Of a DNA stretch of 53,395 nt, positions 41,995 to 50,265 are shown in pieces. Both the position numbers and the translations under genes were made by a program. The first letter of the stretch is position 1; each line of letters begins with the position of its first letter. The notes beneath the pieces are model-generated. The model worked only from the letters and a program-made list of their open reading frames with translations, did not search any database and was not told where the DNA came from. Origin of the DNA: an uncultured Alphaproteobacteria bacterium (GTDB lineage: Bacteria; Pseudomonadota; Alphaproteobacteria; RF32; CAG-239); the NCBI GenBank assembly GCA_944390885.1, contig CALXRP010000013.1, positions 1 to 53,395 on the forward strand. The letters are read 5' to 3'.

Positions 41995-42411
41995 TTATTT
42001 AAGCGTATCGGTGATATTTTGAATTTCTTCGCCCGTTACATATTTTACAAAGGCTCCCGTTACCGCCAACACAACCAAGCCGATAATAATGGCGCTCAGC
42101 CATTTCCAGTTCAGATTACCAAAAAAACCGCCAACAGCAACGCCGATAATACCAAAACCGGCAACGACATAGACAATGTCCCGCATACCGGTAAAGATTT
42201 CCGCACCTTTTTCTGTCAGCTCGGAGAATATTCCGTCATCCGCCCAGGCCGTGCCCGAAACAAAAAACAACGAAAGTACCAGACATAAAGAGAAAAAAAG
42301 TTTTCCCTTTATTTTAAACCGCCGCCCACAGTCTGCCGTTTTTTGCGCAAGAAAAAACAAAAGGAGGGCTACACATGCCGATGGCAAGATATTTATTATT
42401 TCGCCAAACAT
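41995..42411 (-). CDS. virB2: VirB2-like pilin 2 with an extra N-terminal helix (138 aa)
   Basis: GGGAGGGG stands seven bases before the ATG at 42411, which supports the long start. The first 20 residues are hydrophobic (IINILPSACVALLLFFLAQ), a basic stretch follows (RRFKIKGK), then a second hydrophobic signal ending SGTAWADD near residue 58. The pilin hairpin follows (DIVYVVAGFGIIGVAVGG, then SAIIIGLVVLAVTGAFV). If cleavage is after AWA the mature pilin is about 80 residues. The extra helix is odd; a later non-ATG start cannot be excluded but lacks support. Confidence 0.82.
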   Translation of the reverse strand: MFGEIINILPSACVALLLFFLAQKTADCGRRFKIKGKLFFSLCLVLSLFFVSGTAWADDGIFSELTEKGAEIFTGMRDIVYVVAGFGIIGVAVGGFFGNLNWKWLSAIIIGLVVLAVTGAFVKYVTGEEIQNITDTLK

Positions 42412-42449
42412 TGTATCCCCTCCCTTTTAATATTGAGCACAAGCTCAGA

Positions 42450-42839
42450 TTAGTAAGTATCTGCAGCAGATTCCTGGAAAGTATCGCCGAAACCGCTGGA
42501 TCCCTGACCTGTAGCACTCAGGTTTGTATCACCGGTTGCGTAACGAACAATAGCACCAGCCGCTGCCAAAATAGCCAGACCAACCGCCAATGAAGCGAAA
42601 GCAGACCATTTGATCTTACCAAAGATCGCACCGAAAGCCAACAATACCAAACCGAAACCACCAACGATAAAGATAATGCTTTTTACGTTGTTAAAAGTCG
42701 TAAAGGCTTTGGCTTTGGCCGTACCCATAAGGCTTGACTGGCTTCCTGCACTGGCCGCCATCGCCGGATCACCCATAAACAGCACAGCAGCTACGGCAAT
42801 CAGGCAGATTGTCCAAACGTTTTTCTTTAAAAAGTTCAT
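42450..42839 (-). CDS. virB2: VirB2-like major pilin candidate (129 aa)
   Basis: AAAGGAG precedes the ATG. A long signal peptide ends DPAMAAS near residue 29. Two hydrophobic helices (KSIIFIVGGFGLVLLAFGAI and ASLAVGLAILAAAGAIV) with a short loop give the VirB2/TrbC shape, and a Ser/Gly-rich tail follows. It is first of three pilin paralogues and the most standard, hence the likely main pilus subunit. The operon starts in the divergent region facing the Pil genes. Confidence 0.88.
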   Translation of the reverse strand: MNFLKKNVWTICLIAVAAVLFMGDPAMAASAGSQSSLMGTAKAKAFTTFNNVKSIIFIVGGFGLVLLAFGAIFGKIKWSAFASLAVGLAILAAAGAIVRYATGDTNLSATGQGSSGFGDTFQESAADTY

Positions 42840-43168
42840 TAATTTTCTCCTTTATGCAAGTAAACCCAATACTTTAAGCATACTAAACTTTTTGATTTTT
42901 TTCTAGCAAAATCTTGTATACTACAAAATTCTTAACATATTGTTTACACTAAACAAAATCGACTGTAACAAAAAATTCACACAACTTAACATTTTGTAAA
43001 AACCTAATTTTTTACATTTTTATTACAAATTCCCGAGTATTTTTTTCATTTTAAAAAAATAGCTTTCTTCTTTGCGATTTAAAAGAATCCACAAAAGCTG
43101 GGCATAATTTTATATCTGCTTGCCAAGATTCGCATTTTGTTTTATCTAATTTATAAAGGGTTTTGTTT
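42840..43168. promoter_or_regulatory. Divergent promoter region between virB2 genes and the Pil operon
   Basis: These 329 bases are very AT-rich and hold no gene. On the + strand TTGCCA (43120-43125), 17 bases, TATCTA (43143-43148) is a weak promoter candidate just before the Pil operon. On the - strand TTGCTA with 17 bases and TTAGTA near 42870-42905 is a poor candidate for virB2. An inverted repeat TTGTA-TAC-TACAA lies at 42914-42926. A bidirectional control region is inferred. Confidence 0.5.
42914..42926. promoter_or_regulatory. Candidate operator TTGTA-TAC-TACAA
   Basis: A perfect 5-bp inverted repeat with a 3-base centre lies upstream of the virB2 genes. Similar words are TTGT-AC-ACAA at 10067-10076 and TTGTACTA at 10088-10095 before the XRE gene, and TTGTAGTA (minus strand) at 38492-38499. 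Confidence 0.35.
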
Positions 43169-44857
43169 ATGGAAAATACAGCTTTTAGAACTTTTGTTTA
43201 CAGCTTTGTTTTTTCTCTGTTTATGATTTTTAGCATAAACGGCTTGTTTTTTCATACACATCCAAACAAACAAGACCTTAAAATCTCCAACAAAAACATT
43301 ACCCTATTTCTAAAAAATGATATTACACCTTCTGCCAAGCCGCAGCCGGTTAAAAAAATTGCACTCAACATCTTGCCGGATATTCCTCAGGACAAAAATA
43401 ACAGTCATGATGACTCTTATGACGCTGTCGGAGAAGATACCGTCATTATGGCAGACAGCTCGGATGTTATTCCACTGGAATTTGACAGCGACAGTGCGCT
43501 TTCCCTCCCTGAGGCGGCAACAGAAAGTGCTTCTCCTGTTATTTTGGCTGAGAATTCAGGTCTAGAACCCGAAGTTCCGGCAATTTATGCCCCTGTGCAG
43601 GCGCAGGTTCTTTCTATCAGTGATGGTCCGGAACCCCAATCTGCTCCGAGTGCGCTGCCAGCAAATCGTATTATCAGAGAAGATCTTCCCGAGCCGATTA
43701 AATTGGCGACTATCTACAGCCCAGAAAAACGTTCCAAGCAGTCGGAAAGCTCTGAACAAAATCCTTCAAAAACAGAAACGACTCCCGCTAAACAGGAAAT
43801 CACCCAGCCGCAACTTCTTATCCCGCTGGAGCGTTCAGCAGCAAGAGATTTTGCTTCTAACAAAAAAGTAAAGATCAGCAGAGGAAACGATGAGCATCAA
43901 GTTGCTCTGGCAGACGCAAAGGTTTCTACCAAAAACATTTCGGCGGGCAAGGAATCTCAGACGCTGTCAGACAAAAATGATGCCGAAGAAGCCCAACCGG
44001 CAAAATGGGAAAGCATGGCCGAAAAAACAGGAAGAACAGATAGTCCGTGGGTTGTGGCTACCGGAGCCAAACACGCAAAAAACAAAATGGTTTGGGACGA
44101 ACAGAAAAAAAGAGAGCAGAAAGCAACTATCCAGCTGGAAGCCATCCAAAAGGCCGGCGGCAAAGAAACGGTTGCAGCCAATGATATGGTTGACAATATT
44201 CTTATCCCCATTCCTAAAGATATAAAAGAAAAAGAGAATCTTAAACCGCGTCTACAGTTTCCGGAGGATGCCGAAGTAGAAACCAAAGCTGAAGAGGCAG
44301 AAGCGCGCCAAAAAGAAGAGATCAAAATTCTTGACGCACAAGGAAAGAACATTGCAAAAAACAAAAAGCAGAATTCCGGGGGAAATCTGCTTTCCAGCAT
44401 TACATCTATTTTTTCCAGTTCTTCAGATAATGATAATGAAGAAGATGCAGACAGCAGCATAACGGGAAAAATAAGAAACAAATTTTCCGGCAAGAAAACC
44501 GCCGGACAGATTTTGCCGGCAGAAATAAGATTGTCTTTCCAGCCCAATCGTGCAGAAATCTCAGGGAATACCTTGCGTTGGATTGATGCATTTGCTCAAA
44601 AGGCCATAGAAGACAAATCGGTTGTGCTTGAAATTCGATTGGACGGCACAACAGACCAATATCTGCAGAGGAGAAGGCTTAATCTTTTGAGCAATGTTCT
44701 TAACAGCAAAGGTGTTGACGCCAGAGACGTTAAGGTCGTGTTTACGGAAAGAGAACCGAATTCGTTTATTATCAGGACCCTGAGGACAAGCGAAGACAGC
44801 GGATATGTTCCCGCGGAAAATTATAACAATCCGGAGGCCGGCGTTACACAATGGTAA
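43169..44857 (+). CDS. Inner-membrane-anchored protein with OmpA-like C-terminal domain (562 aa)
   Basis: ATG at 43169 follows AAAGGG by eight bases; TTG at 43163 is less likely. One hydrophobic helix (about residues 6-26) anchors it. Then about 380 residues are low-complexity, rich in Glu, Lys, Ala and Pro, probably an extended periplasmic spacer. The last 110 residues (QILPAEIRLSFQPNRAEISG, LRWIDAFAQKA, VLEIRLDG, RRRLNLLSNVLNSKGVDARD) follow the OmpA/MotB pattern, where a beta strand, NR-AEI and RR-N-L contact peptidoglycan. The fit is moderate. It heads the Pil operon, so it may tie the pilus machine to the cell wall. It is not a known R64 Pil protein. Confidence 0.78.
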   Translation: MENTAFRTFVYSFVFSLFMIFSINGLFFHTHPNKQDLKISNKNITLFLKNDITPSAKPQPVKKIALNILPDIPQDKNNSHDDSYDAVGEDTVIMADSSDVIPLEFDSDSALSLPEAATESASPVILAENSGLEPEVPAIYAPVQAQVLSISDGPEPQSAPSALPANRIIREDLPEPIKLATIYSPEKRSKQSESSEQNPSKTETTPAKQEITQPQLLIPLERSAARDFASNKKVKISRGNDEHQVALADAKVSTKNISAGKESQTLSDKNDAEEAQPAKWESMAEKTGRTDSPWVVATGAKHAKNKMVWDEQKKREQKATIQLEAIQKAGGKETVAANDMVDNILIPIPKDIKEKENLKPRLQFPEDAEVETKAEEAEARQKEEIKILDAQGKNIAKNKKQNSGGNLLSSITSIFSSSSDNDNEEDADSSITGKIRNKFSGKKTAGQILPAEIRLSFQPNRAEISGNTLRWIDAFAQKAIEDKSVVLEIRLDGTTDQYLQRRRLNLLSNVLNSKGVDARDVKVVFTEREPNSFIIRTLRTSEDSGYVPAENYNNPEAGVTQW

Positions 44858-44914
44858 TAAGTTAAGGCTTGCGCTTGATTATTTATTTTTCCAAATGTAT
44901 GATAGGAAAAAATT

Positions 44915-45637
44915 ATGACAAAAAGTAATTTAAGGATTGCAAAAATGAACAAAGAAATACGCTTGATTGCTTGTTTGGGCGTTTTACTGATAACAACCGG
45001 CTGCTATATGTTTCGGCCGCTTAATTATAAATATGAAGAAGATGAAACCGTCAGTGAAACCATGACAACCTCCTGCCCAAATGACGGCGGCCCGTGCGTT
45101 GTTCCTCCGGCTGCTCCGCAGGAATATGTTGACTATACCAAAACGGCTGCCAATTATCGCGAATATGGTGAAAGAACGCCGAGAGATCAGCGTATTGTCC
45201 AAACAGCTCCCGGAAGCAATATGTCGGCTGCAATCCCGCCGACAATTGATCAGGAAGTCGGGGCCTATGAAGAAGAAATCAAATCGACCGGCAGTGCCGA
45301 ATTTGCAGACAATTCCGATAACGGCGGCAACGGTGGCGCAGGTGCCGGCATGGATGACAGTGATGATCCCGTTAAAGATTGGTTGGCTGAAGAAGGGCAA
45401 TCTCTTAAATCTTTGTTGACAGAATGGAGCGATGAGTCCGGTTGGCGGCTGATTTGGAACAGCAACAGAAATTATACTTTAAGTGCAGGCGCAATGTTCC
45501 GCGGACGTTTTGCCGATGTCAGCGCCGCTTTGATCCGAGCATTCGGACGAGCCAGTCCAGCTCCGGTCGCAACCTTTTATAAAGGAAACCGTGTGTTGGT
45601 TGTAGAAACTATGGAGGATGAGAATGCGTTTGATTAA
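44915..45637 (+). CDS. TcpQ-like lipoprotein of the type IVb pilus (240 aa)
   Basis: ATG at 44915 has AGGA; ATG at 44945 (Met11) has AAGGA and gives a neater signal peptide, so either may be used. The signal ends ITTGC, a lipobox. A Pro/Gly/Asp-rich middle follows. The last 80 residues (DWLAEEGQSLKSLLTEWSDE, GWRLIWNSN, FRGRFADVSAALIRAF, RVLVVE) match the TcpQ / PilL-C domain that binds the secretin and helps it into the outer membrane. Its stop codon overlaps the pilN start, so the two are coupled. Confidence 0.85.
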   Translation: MTKSNLRIAKMNKEIRLIACLGVLLITTGCYMFRPLNYKYEEDETVSETMTTSCPNDGGPCVVPPAAPQEYVDYTKTAANYREYGERTPRDQRIVQTAPGSNMSAAIPPTIDQEVGAYEEEIKSTGSAEFADNSDNGGNGGAGAGMDDSDDPVKDWLAEEGQSLKSLLTEWSDESGWRLIWNSNRNYTLSAGAMFRGRFADVSAALIRAFGRASPAPVATFYKGNRVLVVETMEDENAFD

Positions 45638-47240
45638 TACTAAAAAATTCAGCATTATGTTGGCGGCAGCTGCATTGGCAGCTTCATGCTCCATGTCTAC
45701 AAGCCTGGATGCCACGATTGAACGCGAAGTGGAAGCCTCAACTAAAATGAAAGAAATGGCAAAGGCTCCGACCCCAATCGAAAATACGGATTTGGTCAAA
45801 GTTAAAAACGATATCTGGCTCGGTGATACAAGCGAAATCGAATATGAAGGAGAGCCGGTACCGGCTTATCTGGAAACGGCAGACGGGGTTACGCTTATCA
45901 GCAATCGTCCGATTACGTTGTTTGAAATCGGAGATATGCTGAATAAGGTGACGTCTTTGCGCGTTCGTTTTGACAGCAATTTGGAAAAAGATATTCGTGA
46001 AAAAGGTTCCAAAAACAAACCATCGGCAGCGACAATCAATGCTGATTGGACGGATGCAGACAAGATGCTTGTTTCTTATCGCGGGCCGTTAAGCGGACTG
46101 TTGGATGAAATTTCATCCCGGTTCGGCATTTGGTGGAAATATGACAAGAAAGAAATTCATTTCTATAAATATATTACCAAAACTTTTGTTCTTTATTCTT
46201 TGCCGACCAAGCCGAAACTTAATGTTACGGTCGGCGGATCATCTTCTGCCGGTGAGGGAGGAAGCTCTTCTTTGAGCTTGAGCTCCGAAGCTGAAATTGC
46301 CGTTTGGACGCAGATTAAAGATTCAATTACATCAATGATTTCCAAAGATGCAAAGTTGACTATCGATCAAGGAAACGGCACCATTACTTTGACGGCAACT
46401 CCGACTGACATTAAGAAGGTCGGAAAATATGTTACGGAACAGAATAATCGTTTGTCCCGTCAAGTTGCCATTAGTGTAAAAGTTTTGCAGGTAACTATTT
46501 CTGACAGCGACAATTACGGTCTGAATTTGTCTGCTATGTTTGACGACGGTAACACCACTTTTCGAATTGCAAGTCCGACCGGTGGTCTTGCCGACGATAT
46601 TGCAGATAACCTGACAATGGCTATCACACCAAAGAACTGGACGGCCAGCTCGATTATCAAAGCATTGTCCACGCAAGGTGCGACAACGCTGATTACCAGC
46701 GGTACGGTTACAACGCTGAATAATAAGCCGGCACCTATTCAAGTTATTGAAAAGCAGAACTATATTTCTGAAATTACCAAAACAAACGGCGGCGACAACG
46801 ATTATGATATTTCTACGGAAACAGAAGAAATCGAAACCGGTTTTACGCTGGATGTTTTGCCAAGAATTTTGGAGCACGGACGTATGCTTTTGATGTTTAA
46901 CCTGACATTGTCAGATCTGATTGAACTTGAAAAAGTTTATTTGAATGAAAATCCTGACGGAGCAGCATCTTCCAGCGGTTCGGAATATATTCAGAACCCG
47001 CGCATCCAATCTCGTGGTTTTACGCAAGAAGTTGCAATGTCTTCCGGAGAATCTTTGATTTTGACCGGATATGAGCGGGTAGAAAATTCCACCTCAAAAG
47101 AAGGTGTCGGTTCAGCGACCAATTCACTGTTCGGCGGCTCGGCAATGGCAGATAAGCAGAGAAGCGTGCTGGTCATTATTTTGACGCCGGTTGTGCTTGA
47201 ATCTCCGTTGATGCCGGAATCCAGAATGGTTAAAAATTAA
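45624..47240 (+). CDS. pilN: PilN-type secretin of the type IVb pilus (538 aa)
   Basis: ATG at 45624 is chosen since GGAGG ends six bases before it; ATG at 45618 would leave no spacing. The lipoprotein signal ends LAASC. N0-like and N1-like domains (DMLNKVTSLRVRFDSN, LSGLLDEISSRFGIWWKYD) lie at about residues 90-190. The secretin core follows: RQVAISVKVLQVTISDSDNY, TTLITSGTVTTLNNKPAPIQ, ETGFTLDVLPRILEHGRMLL, then IQSRGFTQEVAMSSGESLIL and TGYE. It forms the outer-membrane pore for the pilus. Length agrees with R64 PilN (about 560 aa). Confidence 0.94.
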   Translation: MRLINTKKFSIMLAAAALAASCSMSTSLDATIEREVEASTKMKEMAKAPTPIENTDLVKVKNDIWLGDTSEIEYEGEPVPAYLETADGVTLISNRPITLFEIGDMLNKVTSLRVRFDSNLEKDIREKGSKNKPSAATINADWTDADKMLVSYRGPLSGLLDEISSRFGIWWKYDKKEIHFYKYITKTFVLYSLPTKPKLNVTVGGSSSAGEGGSSSLSLSSEAEIAVWTQIKDSITSMISKDAKLTIDQGNGTITLTATPTDIKKVGKYVTEQNNRLSRQVAISVKVLQVTISDSDNYGLNLSAMFDDGNTTFRIASPTGGLADDIADNLTMAITPKNWTASSIIKALSTQGATTLITSGTVTTLNNKPAPIQVIEKQNYISEITKTNGGDNDYDISTETEEIETGFTLDVLPRILEHGRMLLMFNLTLSDLIELEKVYLNENPDGAASSSGSEYIQNPRIQSRGFTQEVAMSSGESLILTGYERVENSTSKEGVGSATNSLFGGSAMADKQRSVLVIILTPVVLESPLMPESRMVKN

Positions 47241-47264
47241 CCTTAATAGAAAGGTCATTTAAAA

Positions 47265-48542
47265 GTGTTAGAAGACGCAAATCTGACAGAAGAAGATGTA
47301 GAGAAGAGCAACGAAAGAACTTGGAGTTCGATGATGACCGTTGCCGGAACGGAATATGCGACAAGCTTATTCTGGCAGCCTCTGCAGAATCGTGATGACC
47401 CATATCAGGAAGTCGAAGAAGCCTCTCAAGGAATTATGGAAGGAGCTGATCTCTTCTGTATTAAACCGGGTAAGGCTCCGCAGTTTGGTATTTGCGTTTC
47501 GGAGGAAGGCTTCCGTAAAGGTATGGATGTGGCTGCCGTTGCTTTGGCTACCGCATTGTCAGACAGATCTTCTTTGGTTGCCGTCTTTAAGGTTGAAAAC
47601 GGCTGGTGGTATGTTTGTATCAGAAACGATATCATCCTTTCTGACGGTGATATGCTGTTTCTTAAAGAAGAAGATGCACGAGCTCAGTTTGAATCGATGA
47701 TGGCCGTTCCGGACTGGGGACGCCGGATTGCCCCGCCGGAGTGGGGATATGAAGATACGGAATATCCGGATCTGGAAAAACTTTTGGCTCGCGGCGGTAA
47801 AGCCAAACTGAAAAAGATTAAGGCTCTGCGCGGAACCAAATTGGTTATGGTCATTGTCATATCGGTTTCGGTCGGATTTTATCTGCTGTCAAATATTTTG
47901 TCGGAGATTTTCTTTGCTCCGCCCAAACGGCCGCCCGTCACCGTGCCGATTGTGCCTAAGGCGGCACCTCAGGTCCAAAAACTTCCGGAGATTAAGCCGT
48001 GGGAAAAGGTTAAAGATCCGTTTCAGGTTATGACCGGTTGTCAAAACGCCGTTGTTGAGCTTTTAACGATTGTTACTCCCGGGTGGGAAATCGGACAGAT
48101 AAAATGTTCGCAAAGTCATGCTCAAACGGCTTGGAGCAGAAAAGTCGGGAGAGTTTCATGGATTAAAAAGGCTTTAGAAGATTCCGGCGTTAAGTTCGGC
48201 GGTATTATTTATTCCGAGAACGGTAACCAGGCGACGGCTTCTTTACAATTTGGCCCGGTTGCAGAGAAAAAATCTCCTCCGGCTTATTCAAATGCGCAGT
48301 TGAGATTGATTATTAATGACTTTTTTCAGGGAATCGGACAACAGGTGACGATGACAAATGCATCTTTTACTTCTCCGGAGCATAATGTATATCGGTCAAT
48401 TACCTTTAAGTTTTCATCAAAATACAAACCGGTTTCCTGGCGTGATTTGTTAATAAAATTTTCAGGACTTGAGATTAAAAGTATAACCTATACACCATCA
48501 ACAAAACAATGGGATTATGAAGGAGCAATCTATGTGTTATAA
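47265..48542 (+). CDS. pilO: PilO-like type IVb pilus assembly protein (425 aa)
   Basis: Translation starts with GTG at 47265 after AAAGG. An N-terminal cytoplasmic domain of about 190 residues (FCIKPGKAPQFGICVSEE, then WWYVCIRNDIILSDGDMLF) fits the PilO (R64) pattern. One TM helix (LVMVIVISVSVGFYLLSNIL) lies near residues 193-213. A periplasmic domain of about 200 residues starts with a Pro-rich stretch and has two Cys (MTGCQNA and QIKCSQS). It is part of the inner-membrane platform. Order after the secretin and overlap with pilP are as in R64-type loci. Confidence 0.86.
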   Translation: MLEDANLTEEDVEKSNERTWSSMMTVAGTEYATSLFWQPLQNRDDPYQEVEEASQGIMEGADLFCIKPGKAPQFGICVSEEGFRKGMDVAAVALATALSDRSSLVAVFKVENGWWYVCIRNDIILSDGDMLFLKEEDARAQFESMMAVPDWGRRIAPPEWGYEDTEYPDLEKLLARGGKAKLKKIKALRGTKLVMVIVISVSVGFYLLSNILSEIFFAPPKRPPVTVPIVPKAAPQVQKLPEIKPWEKVKDPFQVMTGCQNAVVELLTIVTPGWEIGQIKCSQSHAQTAWSRKVGRVSWIKKALEDSGVKFGGIIYSENGNQATASLQFGPVAEKKSPPAYSNAQLRLIINDFFQGIGQQVTMTNASFTSPEHNVYRSITFKFSSKYKPVSWRDLLIKFSGLEIKSITYTPSTKQWDYEGAIYVL

Positions 48543-50256
48543 TAAGAAAGACTTTAGCCGGAGGGCTTTGGCAGCGCTTGCGTTGGGGATTATGTTTTCC
48601 GGAAGCGCAATGGCGGCCGATAAAGACTCAACCATAGATTTGGGATTTGATGACGAGTTCGGCATATCTGCTGATGAGCTCGGGACATCTGCCGCTCCCC
48701 AACCTCAACTCAGCATTGATAAAAATGCCGATAAAGGCGGGTTATTGTCGCCGGCTCAAGGTATTGTTCCGAAAACAGGCGCTGCTCCGATTGTTCCTAA
48801 GACCGGTATTGTTCCCAAAACAGGTGCGGCTCCTATCGTCCCGAAAACAGGTATTGTTCCCAAAACAGGCGAAGCCCCCATTGTTCCTAAAACCGGTGCT
48901 TTGCCGAATGGGATTGTTCCTAAAACCGGTGCCGCTCCTATCGTTCCTAAGACAGGAGCTGCTCCGATTGTTCCGAAAACGGGCGCTGCTCCGGGTGCTA
49001 TAGTTCCCAAAACAGGTGCGGCGCCGGGCGGTATTGTTCCTAAAACCGGAGCTTTGCCAAACGGGATTGTTCCTAAGACAGGTGCCGCTCCTATCGTTCC
49101 TAAGACTGGGGCTGCTCCGATTGTTCCGAAAACGGGCGCTGCTCCAGGTGCTATAGTTCCCAAAACAGGTGCCGCGCCGGGCGGTATTGTTCCAAAAACG
49201 GGTTTGCTGCCTCCAGAACAAGGCACAGCTACCGCAGCGCCTGCTTTACCTCAGACAACGGCAGCAATGAACGTTTTGGAAGAGGTTGATGACGAAGTCT
49301 TTGCCCAGATGACGGATATTGAGAAGCAAACGGCTATCTTATCTCTGGAATTGCGCAGAGAAAAGCTCAAAAACGAAATTGAGGCCATCAAAGCTCAGAG
49401 ATTGAAAGCTCAAAACGAGGTTTTTGAAAAAGAAGAAGCCGAACGCCTCAAAAAGCTGGAATGGGAGAAAGAGCAGGAAAGAAAGATTATTGAAGAACAA
49501 GTAAAACTCCGCAAGGTTGAAATTGCCTATGAAAAAATGCGGCAGGAAGGGTTGTTGAATGCTTATAAAGAAGAAATGCTGAAAGAACAGCAGCGTTGGA
49601 TTGAAAATAACGCCGGCATTTATGAGCAAATTGCCCATGAGAAAAAAGACCGCGAGGATTTTACAAAAAATGTTAAAGAGCGGCTTACTCGTTTGGTAGA
49701 GGCGTTAGATAAGGCCAATGAAGTGGCAGAAACAGCGGTTGAAAACCACAAACGCGAAGTTTCCGAGCTTCAGACGCAAATTTCTATTTTGAAAGCCCGT
49801 TTGGAAGCCGAGAAGAAGACGAATCCTTTTGCTGACGGTCAGCAGCCGCAAGCTCCTGTCGAACCGGAAGAAGATGATGAGGAAGAAGAGCTCAGAATCA
49901 GTGACTTGTATGTGGTTATGGAAATTACCGGACAAGGAGACGAACTTGTTGCAAAATTGATGAACCGCGACGGACAGACCTTCCTGACACGGGTCGGCAC
50001 AATGTTGCAGACCGGACAAAAAGTTGACGAGATCAGCGCAACCCATGTCCGGGTTGACAGAAACGGCGCCAAGGAATATCTCTATTTCTCGGCGGGCGGT
50101 GTTATTGACAAAGAACCGTTAAACGGAGCGATTAAAGCGATTGAGAAAGCGGCCGAAGAAAAGAGCAAGGCTAAGGAAGAGCAAGAAAAGCCCAAAAAGT
50201 CAGTCGTTTCCAGTCGCGGAATTCCCGGCGTCAGCAAGGATATGATGTTAAGGTAG
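48532..50256 (+). CDS. pilP: PilP-like protein with 16 IVPKTG repeats (574 aa)
   Basis: ATG at 48532 follows GAAGGAG by six bases and overlaps pilO by 11 bases. A signal peptide ends GSAMAAD near residue 26. Residues about 75-225 hold 16 IVPKTG motifs in units such as GAAPIVPKT, including two 51-residue blocks in tandem. A long coiled coil rich in Glu/Lys/Arg lies at about residues 260-440. The last 120 residues (ISDLYVVMEITGQGDELVAK, TRVGTMLQTGQKVDEISATH) match the R64 PilP-type domain that links the inner platform to the secretin. R64 PilP is about 150 aa, so the repeat and coiled-coil regions are large additions. Confidence 0.85.
   Translation: MCYNKKDFSRRALAALALGIMFSGSAMAADKDSTIDLGFDDEFGISADELGTSAAPQPQLSIDKNADKGGLLSPAQGIVPKTGAAPIVPKTGIVPKTGAAPIVPKTGIVPKTGEAPIVPKTGALPNGIVPKTGAAPIVPKTGAAPIVPKTGAAPGAIVPKTGAAPGGIVPKTGALPNGIVPKTGAAPIVPKTGAAPIVPKTGAAPGAIVPKTGAAPGGIVPKTGLLPPEQGTATAAPALPQTTAAMNVLEEVDDEVFAQMTDIEKQTAILSLELRREKLKNEIEAIKAQRLKAQNEVFEKEEAERLKKLEWEKEQERKIIEEQVKLRKVEIAYEKMRQEGLLNAYKEEMLKEQQRWIENNAGIYEQIAHEKKDREDFTKNVKERLTRLVEALDKANEVAETAVENHKREVSELQTQISILKARLEAEKKTNPFADGQQPQAPVEPEEDDEEEELRISDLYVVMEITGQGDELVAKLMNRDGQTFLTRVGTMLQTGQKVDEISATHVRVDRNGAKEYLYFSAGGVIDKEPLNGAIKAIEKAAEEKSKAKEEQEKPKKSVVSSRGIPGVSKDMMLR
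48898..49203 (+). repeat. 153-bp tandem duplication inside pilP
   Basis: Units 48898-49050 and 49051-49203 are nearly identical at DNA level, with a few silent third-base differences, and encode 51 residues each. Both begin GCTTTGCC and contain five IVPKTG motifs. The region 48763-48897 has six further, less regular motifs. Confidence 0.88.
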
Positions 50257-50265
50257 CATTTTGAG

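Noticed and set aside
43957..44547. Minus-strand ORF of 196 codons inside the OmpA-like gene
   Set aside because: It is antisense to a gene with good start, signal anchor and domain, and shows low-complexity Ser/Phe composition without a ribosome binding site.
48763..49203. VPKTG repeats as sortase-type (LPXTG-like) sorting signals
   Set aside because: The motif is repeated 16 times in the middle of a Gram-negative type pilus protein, with no following hydrophobic segment and basic tail, so it is not a cell-wall sorting signal.
48742..49226. Antisense ORFs opposite the pilP repeats
   Set aside because: They are open only because of the repeat's codon periodicity and mirror the sense repeat.
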